Positions 1 to 6,914 are shown, numbered from the stretch's first letter. The stretch is DNA of 8,180 nt from an uncultured Selenomonadaceae bacterium (GCA_905236665.1 CAJONF010000169.1:1-8180), one strand, 5' to 3'. The notes: generated by a model from the sequence alone, not told the origin. Translations and numbers: made by a program.

Positions 1-65
1 GCCGTAGTGTGAAGAGACGCCGCAAATAAAATCGTCACGAACGCCGCGACAAATTTCCGAAACAT
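1..65 (-). CDS. Start of a secreted or membrane protein (partial, runs off the left edge)
   Basis: Only the first 21 codons are in the window, reading MFRKFVAAFVTILFAASLHTT. A short basic N-terminus (R3, K4) followed by a run of hydrophobic and small residues is the form of a signal peptide, so the product is probably exported or membrane anchored. The ATG is at 63-65. An SD, AAGGAG on the minus strand at 76-81, lies ten bases upstream and overlaps the stop codon of the cydD-like gene, so the two are almost certainly co-transcribed. The visible part does not resemble CydC, whose start would not normally look like a cleavable signal peptide. No function can be assigned. Confidence 0.75.
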   Translation of the reverse strand, partial: MFRKFVAAFVTILFAASLHTT

Positions 66-79
66 TTTAATCACGCTCC

Positions 80-1615
80 TTAGATTTGAATTATTTCGTC
101 TGTAAATTCTATCACGGGCAAGCGGTGTGTTACAATGATAATCGTCCTGCGCGGGGCGATTTTTTTTATCAAGTCTAAAACTTTTTGTTCGGTGATTTCG
201 TCCAAACCGGCAGTCGGTTCGTCAAGTAAAATTATCGGAGCGTTTTTGAGCAGGGCGCGAATTAATCCCAGGCGTTGAAGTTGTCCGCGACTCAATTTTT
301 GCGGCGAATTTAAATCAAGCGACGACAAATTCAGCGCGGATAAAAATTTTTTCAACTGCGCGTCGTCGAGCGTGTCAAACATTGTAAAATTTTCTCTCAA
401 TGATGCGTCGAACAGGTGCGGAGCTTGCGGTACATAAGAAACTTTTGACAGCAGAGAATTTTTTTCCATGTGCGAGGTCGGCAATTCGTTCCAGAAAATT
501 TCGCCGGTTGTCGGTTGCAAAATTCCCGCCAAAAGTTTTAGCAATGTTGACTTGCCCGCGCCCGATTCACCGATTAACGCCGTGATTTTTCCTGCAGAAA
601 ATTTTAAGTTCACGTGTTCAAAGACTGGCGAAAATTTTTTCGGATAAGTAAAGCTCACGTCGTTTAACAAAATTTCCGGCGGCATTAAAATTTTTTTAAC
701 AGAACCAGAAATTTTTTCTTGTTCGTATAAAAATTTTTTCAGCCTGTCGAGTGACAAGCGAGCCGAAATCATCACGTGAAACATCACGCCAAATTTTCTT
801 ATCGGCAAAAAAAATTCCGGAGCGAGCAACAATAAAAACAACGCCGCTTGAAATTCTACGCCGCCCGCCACCAATCGAAGCCCCAACGTCACGGCAACCA
901 GCGCGATTGACAGCGTGGTTATCAATTCGAGCGCGAATGACGACACGAATGCCAATTTCAACACGTCCAAAGTTGCCGCCGATGATTTTTGCGACGCCTC
1001 ACAAATTTTTTTTGCGCCCGCGTCGATTCGATTGAACATTTTTAAAGTTGTGATTGCAGATAACAATTCGCGAAATTCGCCGTTGAGTCTTTGAAGTTCA
1101 GCCCACGCCCGTGCGTTTTTTTCAGCCGTTGCCCTGCCGATAAGCCACAAAAGTAGCGGCGCGATTGGCAATGTCATCAGCAAAATTATCGCCGTCAATA
1201 AATCCGTGAACGCCGCGCAGATTAAAAATACCGGCAAAAAAATTATCGCGGAAAAAATTTGCGGTGCGACTTTCAAAAAGAATTCGTCCGAAGTTTGCAA
1301 AGTGTCAAATATCAGCGTCAAGAGTTCGCCGCTTGAAATTTCTTTATCAAAAATCTGCGCGTGAATTTTTTTTCGGAAGGAAGTTTGCAAATCCGTTGAC
1401 AGCCGCGCAAAAAATTTTTCTGCCAAGCCCGATAAAAAAAATCTGCCGGCGAAGAATCCGAATGCCGCAAATAAAAATTTTTCTGCCGCCGTGTCGATAA
1501 ATTTTACCAGCATTGCCGCGCCGAGCAAAATAAAAAATCCTTCGACGAGTTTGCACGCCGCAATCTTGCCGAGGATTTTTTTATTCGATTTAAAAAATTC
1601 AATGATAGTAAACAT
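80..1615 (-). CDS. cydD: ABC transporter half-subunit, CydD type (thiol exporter for cytochrome bd assembly)
   Basis: The 511-residue product has an N-terminal membrane domain (roughly residues 10-290) and a C-terminal ABC ATPase. Visible ATPase motifs are Walker A GESGAGKS (349-356), the Q-loop in YVPQ (394-397), signature LSRGQ (441-445), Walker B IILLDEP (461-467) and the H-loop histidine H497. CydD rather than CydC is suggested by LLLLAPEFFLPIRKFG (261-276), the CydD-type stretch ending the membrane domain, by LKMFNR (191-196), and by a signature with a bulky residue where most ABC proteins have glycine. In known systems CydD pairs with CydC to export cysteine and glutathione, which supports heme insertion into cytochrome bd. 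It is slightly short for the family (usually about 550-590). Its ATG overlaps the cydB end by 17 bases with no good SD, suggesting translational coupling. No cydC follows directly, so the partner must lie elsewhere or the protein may act as a homodimer. Confidence 0.88.
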   Translation of the reverse strand: MFTIIEFFKSNKKILGKIAACKLVEGFFILLGAAMLVKFIDTAAEKFLFAAFGFFAGRFFLSGLAEKFFARLSTDLQTSFRKKIHAQIFDKEISSGELLTLIFDTLQTSDEFFLKVAPQIFSAIIFLPVFLICAAFTDLLTAIILLMTLPIAPLLLWLIGRATAEKNARAWAELQRLNGEFRELLSAITTLKMFNRIDAGAKKICEASQKSSAATLDVLKLAFVSSFALELITTLSIALVAVTLGLRLVAGGVEFQAALFLLLLAPEFFLPIRKFGVMFHVMISARLSLDRLKKFLYEQEKISGSVKKILMPPEILLNDVSFTYPKKFSPVFEHVNLKFSAGKITALIGESGAGKSTLLKLLAGILQPTTGEIFWNELPTSHMEKNSLLSKVSYVPQAPHLFDASLRENFTMFDTLDDAQLKKFLSALNLSSLDLNSPQKLSRGQLQRLGLIRALLKNAPIILLDEPTAGLDEITEQKVLDLIKKIAPRRTIIIVTHRLPVIEFTDEIIQI

Positions 1616-2603
1616 CAGCCGGAGTCACGCGATCTTTAAAAATTTTGTACGTCCACGCCTGGTAAATCAAAACAATCGGTACGAATACAGCCGCGGCGAT
1701 TGTCATCAGCGTCAAAGTATGCGGCGTCGAGGCGGCGTTATAAATATTCAAGCTCCATTCGGGCATTAGACTTGAAACCATGATTCGCGGGAATAGCGCA
1801 GTAAAAAATCCAATCGTCAAGAAAGCAATAGACAGCGTTGACGCTACAAAAGCCCTGCAACCGTTGCCGGTCGCCGCGCCTGCACAACTGACAATCAACG
1901 CGACGATTGACGCGCCGAGGAAAATAATCGTGCCGACTTTAGATAAAATATCCGTTTCAAGGGCGGCGATCGCGGCGAACAAAACATAAGCAATAAGCGT
2001 GGCAATACCTAGGCAAATACTTTTTTGTTTAAGTTCGTGTAAAAGTCCGGCGTCCGCAATTTTTATCAGCAAAAAGTTCGTGCCGTGGAAGGCGAACATT
2101 AACACGAAGAAAATCCCGCCCATGAGCGCGCACGGATTGAGCAGGTCAAAGAAAGTTCCGACGTAATGCATTTGGGAATTTATCGGCAAGCCGCGCAGGA
2201 GATTGACAACCGCCACGCCCCATAACAGCGCAGGAACATAGCTTCCAAACATAATTCCGCCGTCCCAGAAATTTATCCAATCCGACGATTTAAATTTCCC
2301 GCGCAGTTCAAATGCTACGCCGCGCATAATTAAGGCGAGCAACATCAGAAACAGCGCGATATAAAATGTGCTAAACATCGTGGCGTAAACGTGTGGAAAT
2401 GCCGCAAATGTCGCGCCGCCCGCCGTTATCATCCAAACTTCGTTGCCATCCCACACCGGACCGATAGCGCGGACAAATTGGGCGCGTTCATTTTTCGGGC
2501 GACCAAGCATCATCATGCCCACGCCGTAATCAAAGCCTTCAAGGATAAAAAATCCCGTGAAGAGCACCGTTATCAAGACAAACCAAATTATATTTAAATC
2601 CAC
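1599..2603 (-). CDS. cydB: Cytochrome bd quinol oxidase subunit II (CydB)
   Basis: Multi-pass membrane protein, 334 residues from the chosen start, typical for Bacillota CydB. Family motifs are plain: GFFILEGFDYGVG near the N-terminus, then GPVWDGNEVW (about residues 48-57), WGVAVVNLLRG (128-138), ALFPRIMVSS (269-278) and the C-terminal YQAWTY. CydB pairs with CydA in the cytoplasmic membrane. The complex oxidises quinol and reduces oxygen with high affinity, and CydB is structural while the hemes sit in CydA. A start at 2612 (GTG) is possible on frame alone, but it lies one base after GGAG; the GTG at 2601-2603 is ten bases from the SD AAAGGAG (2614-2620) and gives the family-like N-terminus MDLNIIWFVL. 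The gene follows the coiled-coil gene by 16 bases and overlaps cydD by 17. Confidence 0.95.
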   Translation of the reverse strand: MDLNIIWFVLITVLFTGFFILEGFDYGVGMMMLGRPKNERAQFVRAIGPVWDGNEVWMITAGGATFAAFPHVYATMFSTFYIALFLMLLALIMRGVAFELRGKFKSSDWINFWDGGIMFGSYVPALLWGVAVVNLLRGLPINSQMHYVGTFFDLLNPCALMGGIFFVLMFAFHGTNFLLIKIADAGLLHELKQKSICLGIATLIAYVLFAAIAALETDILSKVGTIIFLGASIVALIVSCAGAATGNGCRAFVASTLSIAFLTIGFFTALFPRIMVSSLMPEWSLNIYNAASTPHTLTLMTIAAAVFVPIVLIYQAWTYKIFKDRVTPADVYYH

Positions 2604-2619
2604 AATTCTCACTCTCCTT

Positions 2620-2913
2620 TCAGCGCATCAAAATCGAATAAACGACGGTTATTGCAATGGTTGAGACGCCGATAATCGTTGCGACGGATAAATTTCGGAC
2701 GTGCTTACCCATATTATCAATTTTTACGTCAAGATTGGCTTGCATAGTCTTCATATCCTGTCGAATATCGCGAATCTCTTCAGCTCGCATTTGATTTTGT
2801 TGCCGCATTTCCGCTTTGAAGTCACGCATTTCCTGCATAAACATTTCAAACTTAGTTTCAAGATTATCAACGCGTCTTTCAACGGTTATAATTCTTTCTT
2901 CTGCGTTGATCAT
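2620..2913 (-). CDS. Small coiled-coil protein with one C-terminal membrane helix, inside the cyd operon
   Basis: I do not recognise this 97-residue protein. Residues 3-72 are highly charged and have heptad-like spacing of hydrophobic residues, as in a long coiled coil (for example VERRVDNLETKFEMFMQEM). Residues 75-95 form one hydrophobic segment, SVATIIGVSTIAITVVYSIL, ending in MR. The likely topology is a cytoplasmic coiled coil held by a C-terminal anchor. The layout recalls the phage-type XhlA family, and known bd accessory subunits (CydX, CydS, CydH) are smaller and lack such a coil, so neither match is firm. The ATG at 2911-2913 is preferred because it sits eight bases from GAGGAG; the GTG at 2922 is part of that SD. 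Five bases separate it from the cydA stop and its own stop overlaps the cydB SD, so it is translated with the oxidase subunits. A role in oxidase assembly or organisation is inference. Confidence 0.75.
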   Translation of the reverse strand: MINAEERIITVERRVDNLETKFEMFMQEMRDFKAEMRQQNQMRAEEIRDIRQDMKTMQANLDVKIDNMGKHVRNLSVATIIGVSTIAITVVYSILMR

Positions 2914-2918
2914 TGTAA

Positions 2919-4286
2919 TCACTCCTCTTCAGTGATTTTAGTGCGCCGAATGAACATGACCGCCGCGAAAACTGCCAAAACTGCTAAGAACAGATAAATT
3001 GCTGTGAAACCGATTAAAGTTAACCAAACGTCCCATGCCGTCAAATTCGGACTGACTGCCACCGCCGTTTTCTGCAAGCCGACAACTATCCACGGCTGAC
3101 GACCCGCCTCCGCGATATACCAGCCGACAGAATTCGCGATAAATGGGAGCGGCAATAAAAGCGGCATTAATTTTAAACAGCAAAGGTGCTCTCTAATGTG
3201 ACTGCGCCGGAAAAAGACTTGGCAAGCCGTAAATAAAACAATCAACATCATTAAGCCGCCCGTCCCAATCATCACGCGGAAACTCCAAAACATACCGCGA
3301 ACGTCATTAGGAATGTAGTAGCCACTGCCGTATTTCTCCTGCGCCTCGCGTTGCAAATCGTTAATGCCTTTAACTTCGCCCTCAAAAGAATTATGCACCA
3401 TGAATGTAAACATTTTCGGAATTAAAATTTCAAAATCGTTTTTGCCCGCCTCTTGATTTATATCCGCAATGACAGCAAACGGCGCGGGATTTTCTGTCTC
3501 CCATAAAGCTTCAAACGACGCAAGTTTCATCGGATTGGCTTCGGCTAAATATTGCGCGTGCATATGTCCCGAACCCATGACGCCCAAAAGTCCAACGAGA
3601 GTATATAAAACAGCGCGGCGAAGTGTGCTAATAAACATTTCCCGCGAAACTTCGTCCGTTGCAATTTTCCACGCGCTAACCACGATAACTAAAAATCCGC
3701 CAGTGGTTATTCCGGCAAAAAATGCGTGGGAATATTCGCCCAAAACATAATGATTCGTTACCAAATCAAAAAAACTCGTCATAACAGCGCGTCCGTCTTG
3801 AATTTCATAACCGACGGGGTGTTGCATAAAAGAATTGGCAACCAGAATCCAAAATGCCGACAAGTTGCTACCAAAAGCGACAATCCAAATACAAAGGCAG
3901 TGAAGTTTTTCGCTGAGCTTGTCCCAACCGAAAATCCACAGCCCAATAAACGTCGATTCAATGAAAAATGCCGTCAAGGCTTCCAGCGCGAGCGGTGCGC
4001 CGAAAATATCGCCCATGAAACGAGCATATTCCGACCAGTTCATGCCGAAATGAAATTCTTGCACGATACCTGTTACGACGCCCATTGCAAAATTTATCAG
4101 GAAAATTGTCCCGAAAAATTTTACCAACTTCTTTAGCTTAATGCGCTCTTCGTAGCTACCGCTGTTTATGTACCATGTTTCAAGCAATGCAACGAAAATT
4201 GACAGTCCCAAAGTCACCGGTACAAACAAAAAATGATACACGGTTGTTATTGCGAACTGTAAGCGCGATAAAATCAGTGCATCCAT
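2919..4286 (-). CDS. cydA: Cytochrome bd quinol oxidase subunit I (CydA)
   Basis: Catalytic subunit of bd oxidase, 455 residues, membrane embedded. Expected heme ligands and functional residues can be placed by comparison with E. coli: H18 (E. coli H19), H187 (H186) and M339 in FRVMIGTGG (M393), plus acidic E102 and E110 in LEALTAFFIESTF (E99, E107). The quinol-binding loop carries K254 and E259 in NPMKLASFEALWETENP. The GRQPW motif is at 395-399. The loop between about 241 and 332 lacks the long insert of E. coli CydA, so this is the short Q-loop type usual in Bacillota. Reading could extend upstream to 4358, but those 24 residues do not resemble CydA and would run through the inverted repeat; the ATG at 4284-4286 follows AAGGAAG (4298-4304), a slightly long spacing. 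It is the first gene of the operon, and a promoter is proposed at 4330-4358. Confidence 0.96.
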   Translation of the reverse strand: MDALILSRLQFAITTVYHFLFVPVTLGLSIFVALLETWYINSGSYEERIKLKKLVKFFGTIFLINFAMGVVTGIVQEFHFGMNWSEYARFMGDIFGAPLALEALTAFFIESTFIGLWIFGWDKLSEKLHCLCIWIVAFGSNLSAFWILVANSFMQHPVGYEIQDGRAVMTSFFDLVTNHYVLGEYSHAFFAGITTGGFLVIVVSAWKIATDEVSREMFISTLRRAVLYTLVGLLGVMGSGHMHAQYLAEANPMKLASFEALWETENPAPFAVIADINQEAGKNDFEILIPKMFTFMVHNSFEGEVKGINDLQREAQEKYGSGYYIPNDVRGMFWSFRVMIGTGGLMMLIVLFTACQVFFRRSHIREHLCCLKLMPLLLPLPFIANSVGWYIAEAGRQPWIVVGLQKTAVAVSPNLTAWDVWLTLIGFTAIYLFLAVLAVFAAVMFIRRTKITEEE

Positions 4287-4329
4287 AAAAAAAATCACTT
4301 CCTTCTTTTCAAAATAAGGGAGTAAGAAA

Positions 4330-4358
4330 AATATATTTAAGGTCTCGGCGGAAGGCAA
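4330..4358 (-). promoter_or_regulatory. Putative sigma-A promoter of the cyd operon, -35 box inside the inverted repeat
   Basis: On the minus strand TTGCCT (4353-4358) and TATATT (4330-4335) are separated by exactly 17 bases, matching the consensus at 4/6 and 5/6 positions. Transcription would start near 4323, about 37 bases before the cydA ATG. The -35 box and spacer lie in the left inverted repeat (4338-4360), so the status of that repeat element would directly affect cyd expression. I see no convincing Rex or Fnr palindrome nearby. Confidence 0.5.
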
Positions 4359-4360
4359 AA
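4338..4360. repeat. Left arm of a 23-base inverted repeat
   Basis: This arm begins TAAGGTCTCGGCGG and ends GGCAAAA. It is the reverse complement of 4700-4722 apart from one position (A here, where the complement of the other arm has G). It is GC-rich compared with its AT-rich flanks. The four bases before it, TATT (4334-4337), are the same as the four after the right arm, which could be a target duplication but is weak evidence in AT-rich DNA. Confidence 0.9.
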
Positions 4361-4699
4361 TCCCGTCATCGTCTATTCGTCGTCGCCATGTTCGCTCGGA
4401 AATTTGATTTTGTTTGAAACCAAGAATTCAACCGGTTAAAAAATAATACCCAGCTCCAATTCGCCTTTCCAATCATTTTAGCAACAACTCAACGGACAAG
4501 GTATCAATCCTTGTGGAGGTGTGTTTTTGTTTTGATGAATTTTTGATTTGCTGAGCTAAAGAGCTTTCGATTGTAGTGTTTGAGAACTAATGTTTAGCTT
4601 GACGGAAATCATCGCCTTCACAAAAAGCGTGCTTGAATAGCTAATCTTATTTGTGCAGCCTCTTAGTTCATCTGCACCTGAACCGACTTTGATCGAAAC

Positions 4700-4722
4700 T
4701 TTTGCCCTCCGCCGAGACCTTA
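4700..4722. repeat. Right arm of the 23-base inverted repeat
   Basis: This is the reverse-complement partner of 4338-4360, with one mismatch, and is followed by TATT (4723-4726). On the plus strand it carries TTGCCC (4702-4707), and 17 bases further on TTAAAT (4725-4730), each matching promoter consensus at only 4/6. Both repeat arms therefore place -35-like hexamers pointing outward, as is common in insertion-sequence ends. Confidence 0.9.
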
Positions 4723-4735
4723 TATTAAATTGTCA

Positions 4736-4963
4736 GTAAACAACCCCACGATGGCGGCGGCTTTCGACAATTAAAAAAGTCTAATTTGTCGGGGCTGGTT
4801 TACGCAACCTCTATCCGGTGGACAAAGCAACCGGCTACGTTTACGAGCACGAGCCGACAACCTCCAAACCTCAACTTTTCAAAGAGCTACATTCAGTTTA
4901 ACGAAAATTATCAGATAAAGGAAGTGGACGGCGCGTTTCCTCTTTCCAACGCGCCAATTTTTA
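4736..4963 (+). ncRNA. Candidate short plus-strand transcript (or decayed gene) ending in a terminator
   Basis: About 230 bases between the right repeat arm and the convergent gene at 4977. The 5' end can fold: GTAAAC (4736-4741) with GTTTAC (4798-4803), CCCC (4744-4747) with GGGG (4791-4794), and CGACAA (4765-4770) with TTGTCG (4786-4791, sharing its last G with the GGGG strand). A second hairpin is CCGGT/ACCGG around 4814-4833. The 3' end is an intrinsic terminator. A weak promoter could lie in the right repeat arm. Alternatively this is gene debris: one frame from about 4791 reads RNLYPVDKATGYVYEHEP and stops near 4896, and another continues KEVDGAFPLSNAPIF to 4980, which looks protein-like but needs frame changes and has no SD. 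I cannot choose between the two. Confidence 0.3.
4930..4963 (+). terminator. Intrinsic terminator on the plus strand
   Basis: A perfect eight-pair GC-rich stem, GGCGCGTT (4930-4937) with AACGCGCC (4948-4955), has a ten-base loop and is followed by AATTTTTAT. The T-run is on the plus-strand side. On the minus strand the hairpin is followed by GTCCACTTCC, so it would not act as a classic terminator for the minus-strand gene ending at 4977. No plus-strand protein gene precedes it, which points to a non-coding or decayed transcript. Confidence 0.7.
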
Positions 4964-4976
4964 TGATTTCAAAATT

Positions 4977-5609
4977 TTAATCGTTGTGTTTATCGATATA
5001 GTCTTCGATAACTTCAAGCGAGCCGGCATGAAGATCGAAGGGAAATTTATAATCAACATTTGTAGAGATGAGCGCGACGTCAATATCGTTTGAAATTTTA
5101 TCCGCTTTTTTCTGCAATTTTTTTAGGAGCTTGCGGACATTATTACGATCATAATCAATCGTTTTTACACGCTCAATGTCGTAGCGATACGTAGTCTGGT
5201 TGCCGTCTTTATTGAAAACATAGCCGACGCCAGCATTTTTTTCCAGCAAACTTGAACTTTTGAATTGACGCAGGTCGCGCAGAGTTTCAGCCGCCATGTG
5301 ACGTTTTTTATTTACGTCAACTGCCGAATCTAAATCGAATTTCATAGATTTTTTAGCTTTTTGAATGGCTTGTGCCAGTTCTTCGCGCTCACTGATGAGC
5401 AAAATTAAAAAATCAATGACTTTTTCTGGCGGGAATTTGTTATCAACGACAATATTAATATCTTCATCCTGCTGACCTTCCACCGCTTTTGAGCGAAAAT
5501 GCTTTTCTGTAACGCTAACTAAATTTTTTTCGTCGTCAAGATAACTGGATACAAACTCAAAAAGCTCCTCTAACTTATTTTGTGCTTGAAATGCCTCTTT
5601 TAAATTCAT
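4977..5609 (-). CDS. Uncharacterised 210-residue protein with an N-terminal helical region
   Basis: I do not recognise a named family. The product starts MNLKEAFQAQNKLEELFEFV and is predicted mainly helical and charged. Long helices seem likely at about 1-40, 60-115 and 155-180. A short beta-like stretch around 127-147 (GYVFNKDGNQTTYRYDIE) lies between, and the tail reads VDYKFPFDL...LEVIEDYID. There is no signal peptide, membrane helix or catalytic motif that I can see. Three start codons lie close together (GTG 5618, ATG 5615, ATG 5609); the last is ten bases from GGAG (5620-5623) and gives the most natural N-terminus. It has its own promoter at 5645-5673 and so need not depend on the upstream AAA/glycosyltransferase genes. 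Coding is supported by an uninterrupted frame, SD and promoter together. Confidence 0.8.
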   Translation of the reverse strand: MNLKEAFQAQNKLEELFEFVSSYLDDEKNLVSVTEKHFRSKAVEGQQDEDINIVVDNKFPPEKVIDFLILLISEREELAQAIQKAKKSMKFDLDSAVDVNKKRHMAAETLRDLRQFKSSSLLEKNAGVGYVFNKDGNQTTYRYDIERVKTIDYDRNNVRKLLKKLQKKADKISNDIDVALISTNVDYKFPFDLHAGSLEVIEDYIDKHND

Positions 5610-5644
5610 ACTCATCACTCTCCGAAAAATTTTTTATCAGGCGT

Positions 5645-5673
5645 ATTAAAACACAAAATTTCAAGTTTGGCAA
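5645..5673 (-). promoter_or_regulatory. Sigma-A promoter for the gene at 4977-5609
   Basis: On the minus strand TTGCCA (5668-5673) and TTTAAT (5645-5650) are separated by exactly 17 bases and match consensus at 5/6 each. The start of transcription would be near 5638, about 29 bases before the chosen ATG. The surrounding 5619-5751 is very AT-rich and contains no other gene. Confidence 0.65.
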
Positions 5674-5751
5674 ATAAAAATCTAAAAAAATTTTCAATTA
5701 ACCTGTTAAAAGCTTTGTAAATGCCTTCAAATATCCAGTTCTAAGGATTTT

Positions 5752-6875
5752 TCAAGCAATTAAAGTTGTATTAGGGTGTTCTTTTACGAAAAACGCCCAC
5801 ATATCAACGAACTGAATAATTTTTCGCAATCCGATTTGATAAGGGCTAAGACATTTTATAAAATTCTTTACAGGCTCCGTGTAGCGCACACGCAGATATT
5901 TTTCGACTTGCTCAAGCGGTCCCCACGACGGAAAATTTACAAATTCATCAAAAGTTGTCATTGATGTTAGCGGCGGTCTGGAAAAAAAGCTAATATGCAA
6001 GCCGTGAATTTTTCGTTCATTTAGCTCAGCATCAACGGGAAAACGCAATTTTTTTTCGCGCATCATGTGGCAAAGCAAAACTTCGTCGTTTAATCTAAGC
6101 AAATCTAAATTATTTGGAATGGAAATTGGATACATTTTATCAAAAGGAATGAAATGCAAGCCCGTTAATTGATGTTCATTTCGCAAAACGTTGCTAAAAT
6201 CGCTGTTATGGCGTTCCATAAAAGCAAGATGATAATCTAAAATATTTTCGTCGAGCAAAAAAATATCAATATCGCCTATGTAAACATATTTTGCTCTTTT
6301 CGTCGGTTCCAGCAAAAATCTGACGGAATTTGGCAAAATACCTTTTATATTTACGGGAGTGTAGCGAACTTTGTCGGGATAAACTTTTTTATAGAATTCA
6401 ATTACATTGCGATAATAATTTGCAAAAAATTTGTAATCAGATAATAAAATTTCAACGGATGCATAAGGATTTGATATTAGCGCAAAAAGTGGATAAAGTG
6501 TCGCGAAAGCATGATATTTTGCATTTGCATAGGTGCAAAATAACAATGGCGCAATTTCTTCCGAAAACTTTTCGATAAAAAGTTCCGGCGTTAAAATTTT
6601 TTCGGGCGGAATATTAAATTCCGATAACCGATCTTGAGGATACCCCCCCCCCCGTCATTATCTGTAGGATCGCAATAAATTAAATAATCGAAATTAAGAA
6701 TTTTGAGTTCAGCAAAGGAATGGACTGTAATTTCTTGATTTGCCGTTTGCAGGGAAAATTTTTCGCGAGAAACAAAATCAATATAAATTTTTCCTAAATT
6801 TTTGCTGACTTCTTTAATTGCGTCCAGCCCTTTTTTTAAATAGCGAGACTCCTCAAAATAAATAACTAAATTCAA
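5752..6875 (-). pseudogene. Glycosyltransferase-like gene, frame broken at an 11-G tract (possible phase-variable gene)
   Basis: Two adjoining frames make one protein if the G-run on the coding strand (6643-6653) had 12 or 9 bases rather than 11. With 12, the product is 374 residues. Residues 1-110 look like a Rossmann-type domain, with NFDYLIYCDP at 61-70 just before the glycine run and IPPEKIL at 89-95 after it. Residues 112-374 resemble a GT-A/GT8-like glycosyltransferase, with a DxD-type motif in YIGDIDIF (199-206) and a late IHGLH (290-294). The substrate is unknown; surface polysaccharide or protein glycosylation is inference. As written, translation leaves the frame after the glycines and stops at 6591. 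The second part has no SD of its own at 6546. The start is best placed at TTG 6873-6875, eight bases from AGGGAG (6884-6889); GTG at 6884 overlaps that SD. It lies 39 bases after the AAA gene and is probably in its operon. A homopolymer sequencing error would make it an ordinary intact gene. Confidence 0.75.
6643..6653. repeat. Mononucleotide tract of 11 C (11 G on the coding strand)
   Basis: Eleven consecutive C on the plus strand, within an AT-rich gene where no other G/C run comes near this length. It falls exactly where the reading frame changes, encoding glycine codons after DPTDND. Adding one G or removing two would restore the frame. Tracts of this length slip readily during replication and are also prone to length errors in sequencing. 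Confidence 0.97.
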
Positions 6876-6914
6876 AGCTGCCACTCCCTACGTAAATTAT
6901 TTCTTGTAATTATA

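Larger units (their letters stand above)
4338..4722 (-). ncRNA. Candidate structured RNA or MITE-like element bounded by inverted repeats
   Basis: The 385-base segment has no usable reading frame on either strand. Its ends pair over 23 bases. Read as minus-strand RNA the single mismatch becomes a G.U pair; as plus-strand RNA it would be A/C. Near the minus 5' end GTTCA (4679-4683) can pair with TGAAC (4666-4670), and GTGCAG (4672-4677) with CTGCAC (4653-4658). This is an H-type pseudoknot with linkers of 1, 1 and 7 bases, good geometry in the minus direction only. Further pairings are AGCTAAA/TTTAGCT (4554-4560 with 4593-4599), ACAAGG/CCTTGT (4496-4501 with 4509-4514, loop 7), an enclosing AGCAA/TTGCT (4480-4484 with 4548-4552), and TTGAA/TTCAA (4414-4418 with 4427-4431). 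I found no tmRNA tag, RNase P or SRP signature motifs. No clear minus promoter precedes it. A non-autonomous transposon or an invertible segment remain alternatives. Confidence 0.4.

Noticed and set aside
400..1035. Plus-strand reading frames opposite cydD and the other cyd genes
   Set aside because: They are antisense shadows of strongly conserved genes, with no SD and low-complexity, arginine- or proline-rich products.
2604..2612. GTG at 2612 as the cydB start
   Set aside because: It lies one base after the SD core. GTG at 2603 has a workable distance and gives a family-like N-terminus.
4287..4358. N-terminal extension of cydA to 4358
   Set aside because: The extra residues do not resemble CydA, there is no good SD, and the stretch overlaps the proposed promoter and inverted repeat.
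4338..4722. tmRNA, RNase P RNA, SRP RNA, lysine riboswitch or T-box
   Set aside because: None of their signature motifs, such as a tag peptide frame, the RNase P conserved blocks, the SRP tetraloop region or the T-box sequence, is present on either strand.
4786..4980. A 64-codon plus-strand gene starting at TTG 4786
   Set aside because: It has no SD, contains the terminator hairpin in its frame, and its most protein-like parts fall in two different frames. It was kept only as a possible relic.
5752..6546. Separate gene starting at 6546
   Set aside because: Its TTG has no SD, and the same frame continues upstream without a stop to the poly-G tract with fitting protein sequence, so it is the second part of one gene.
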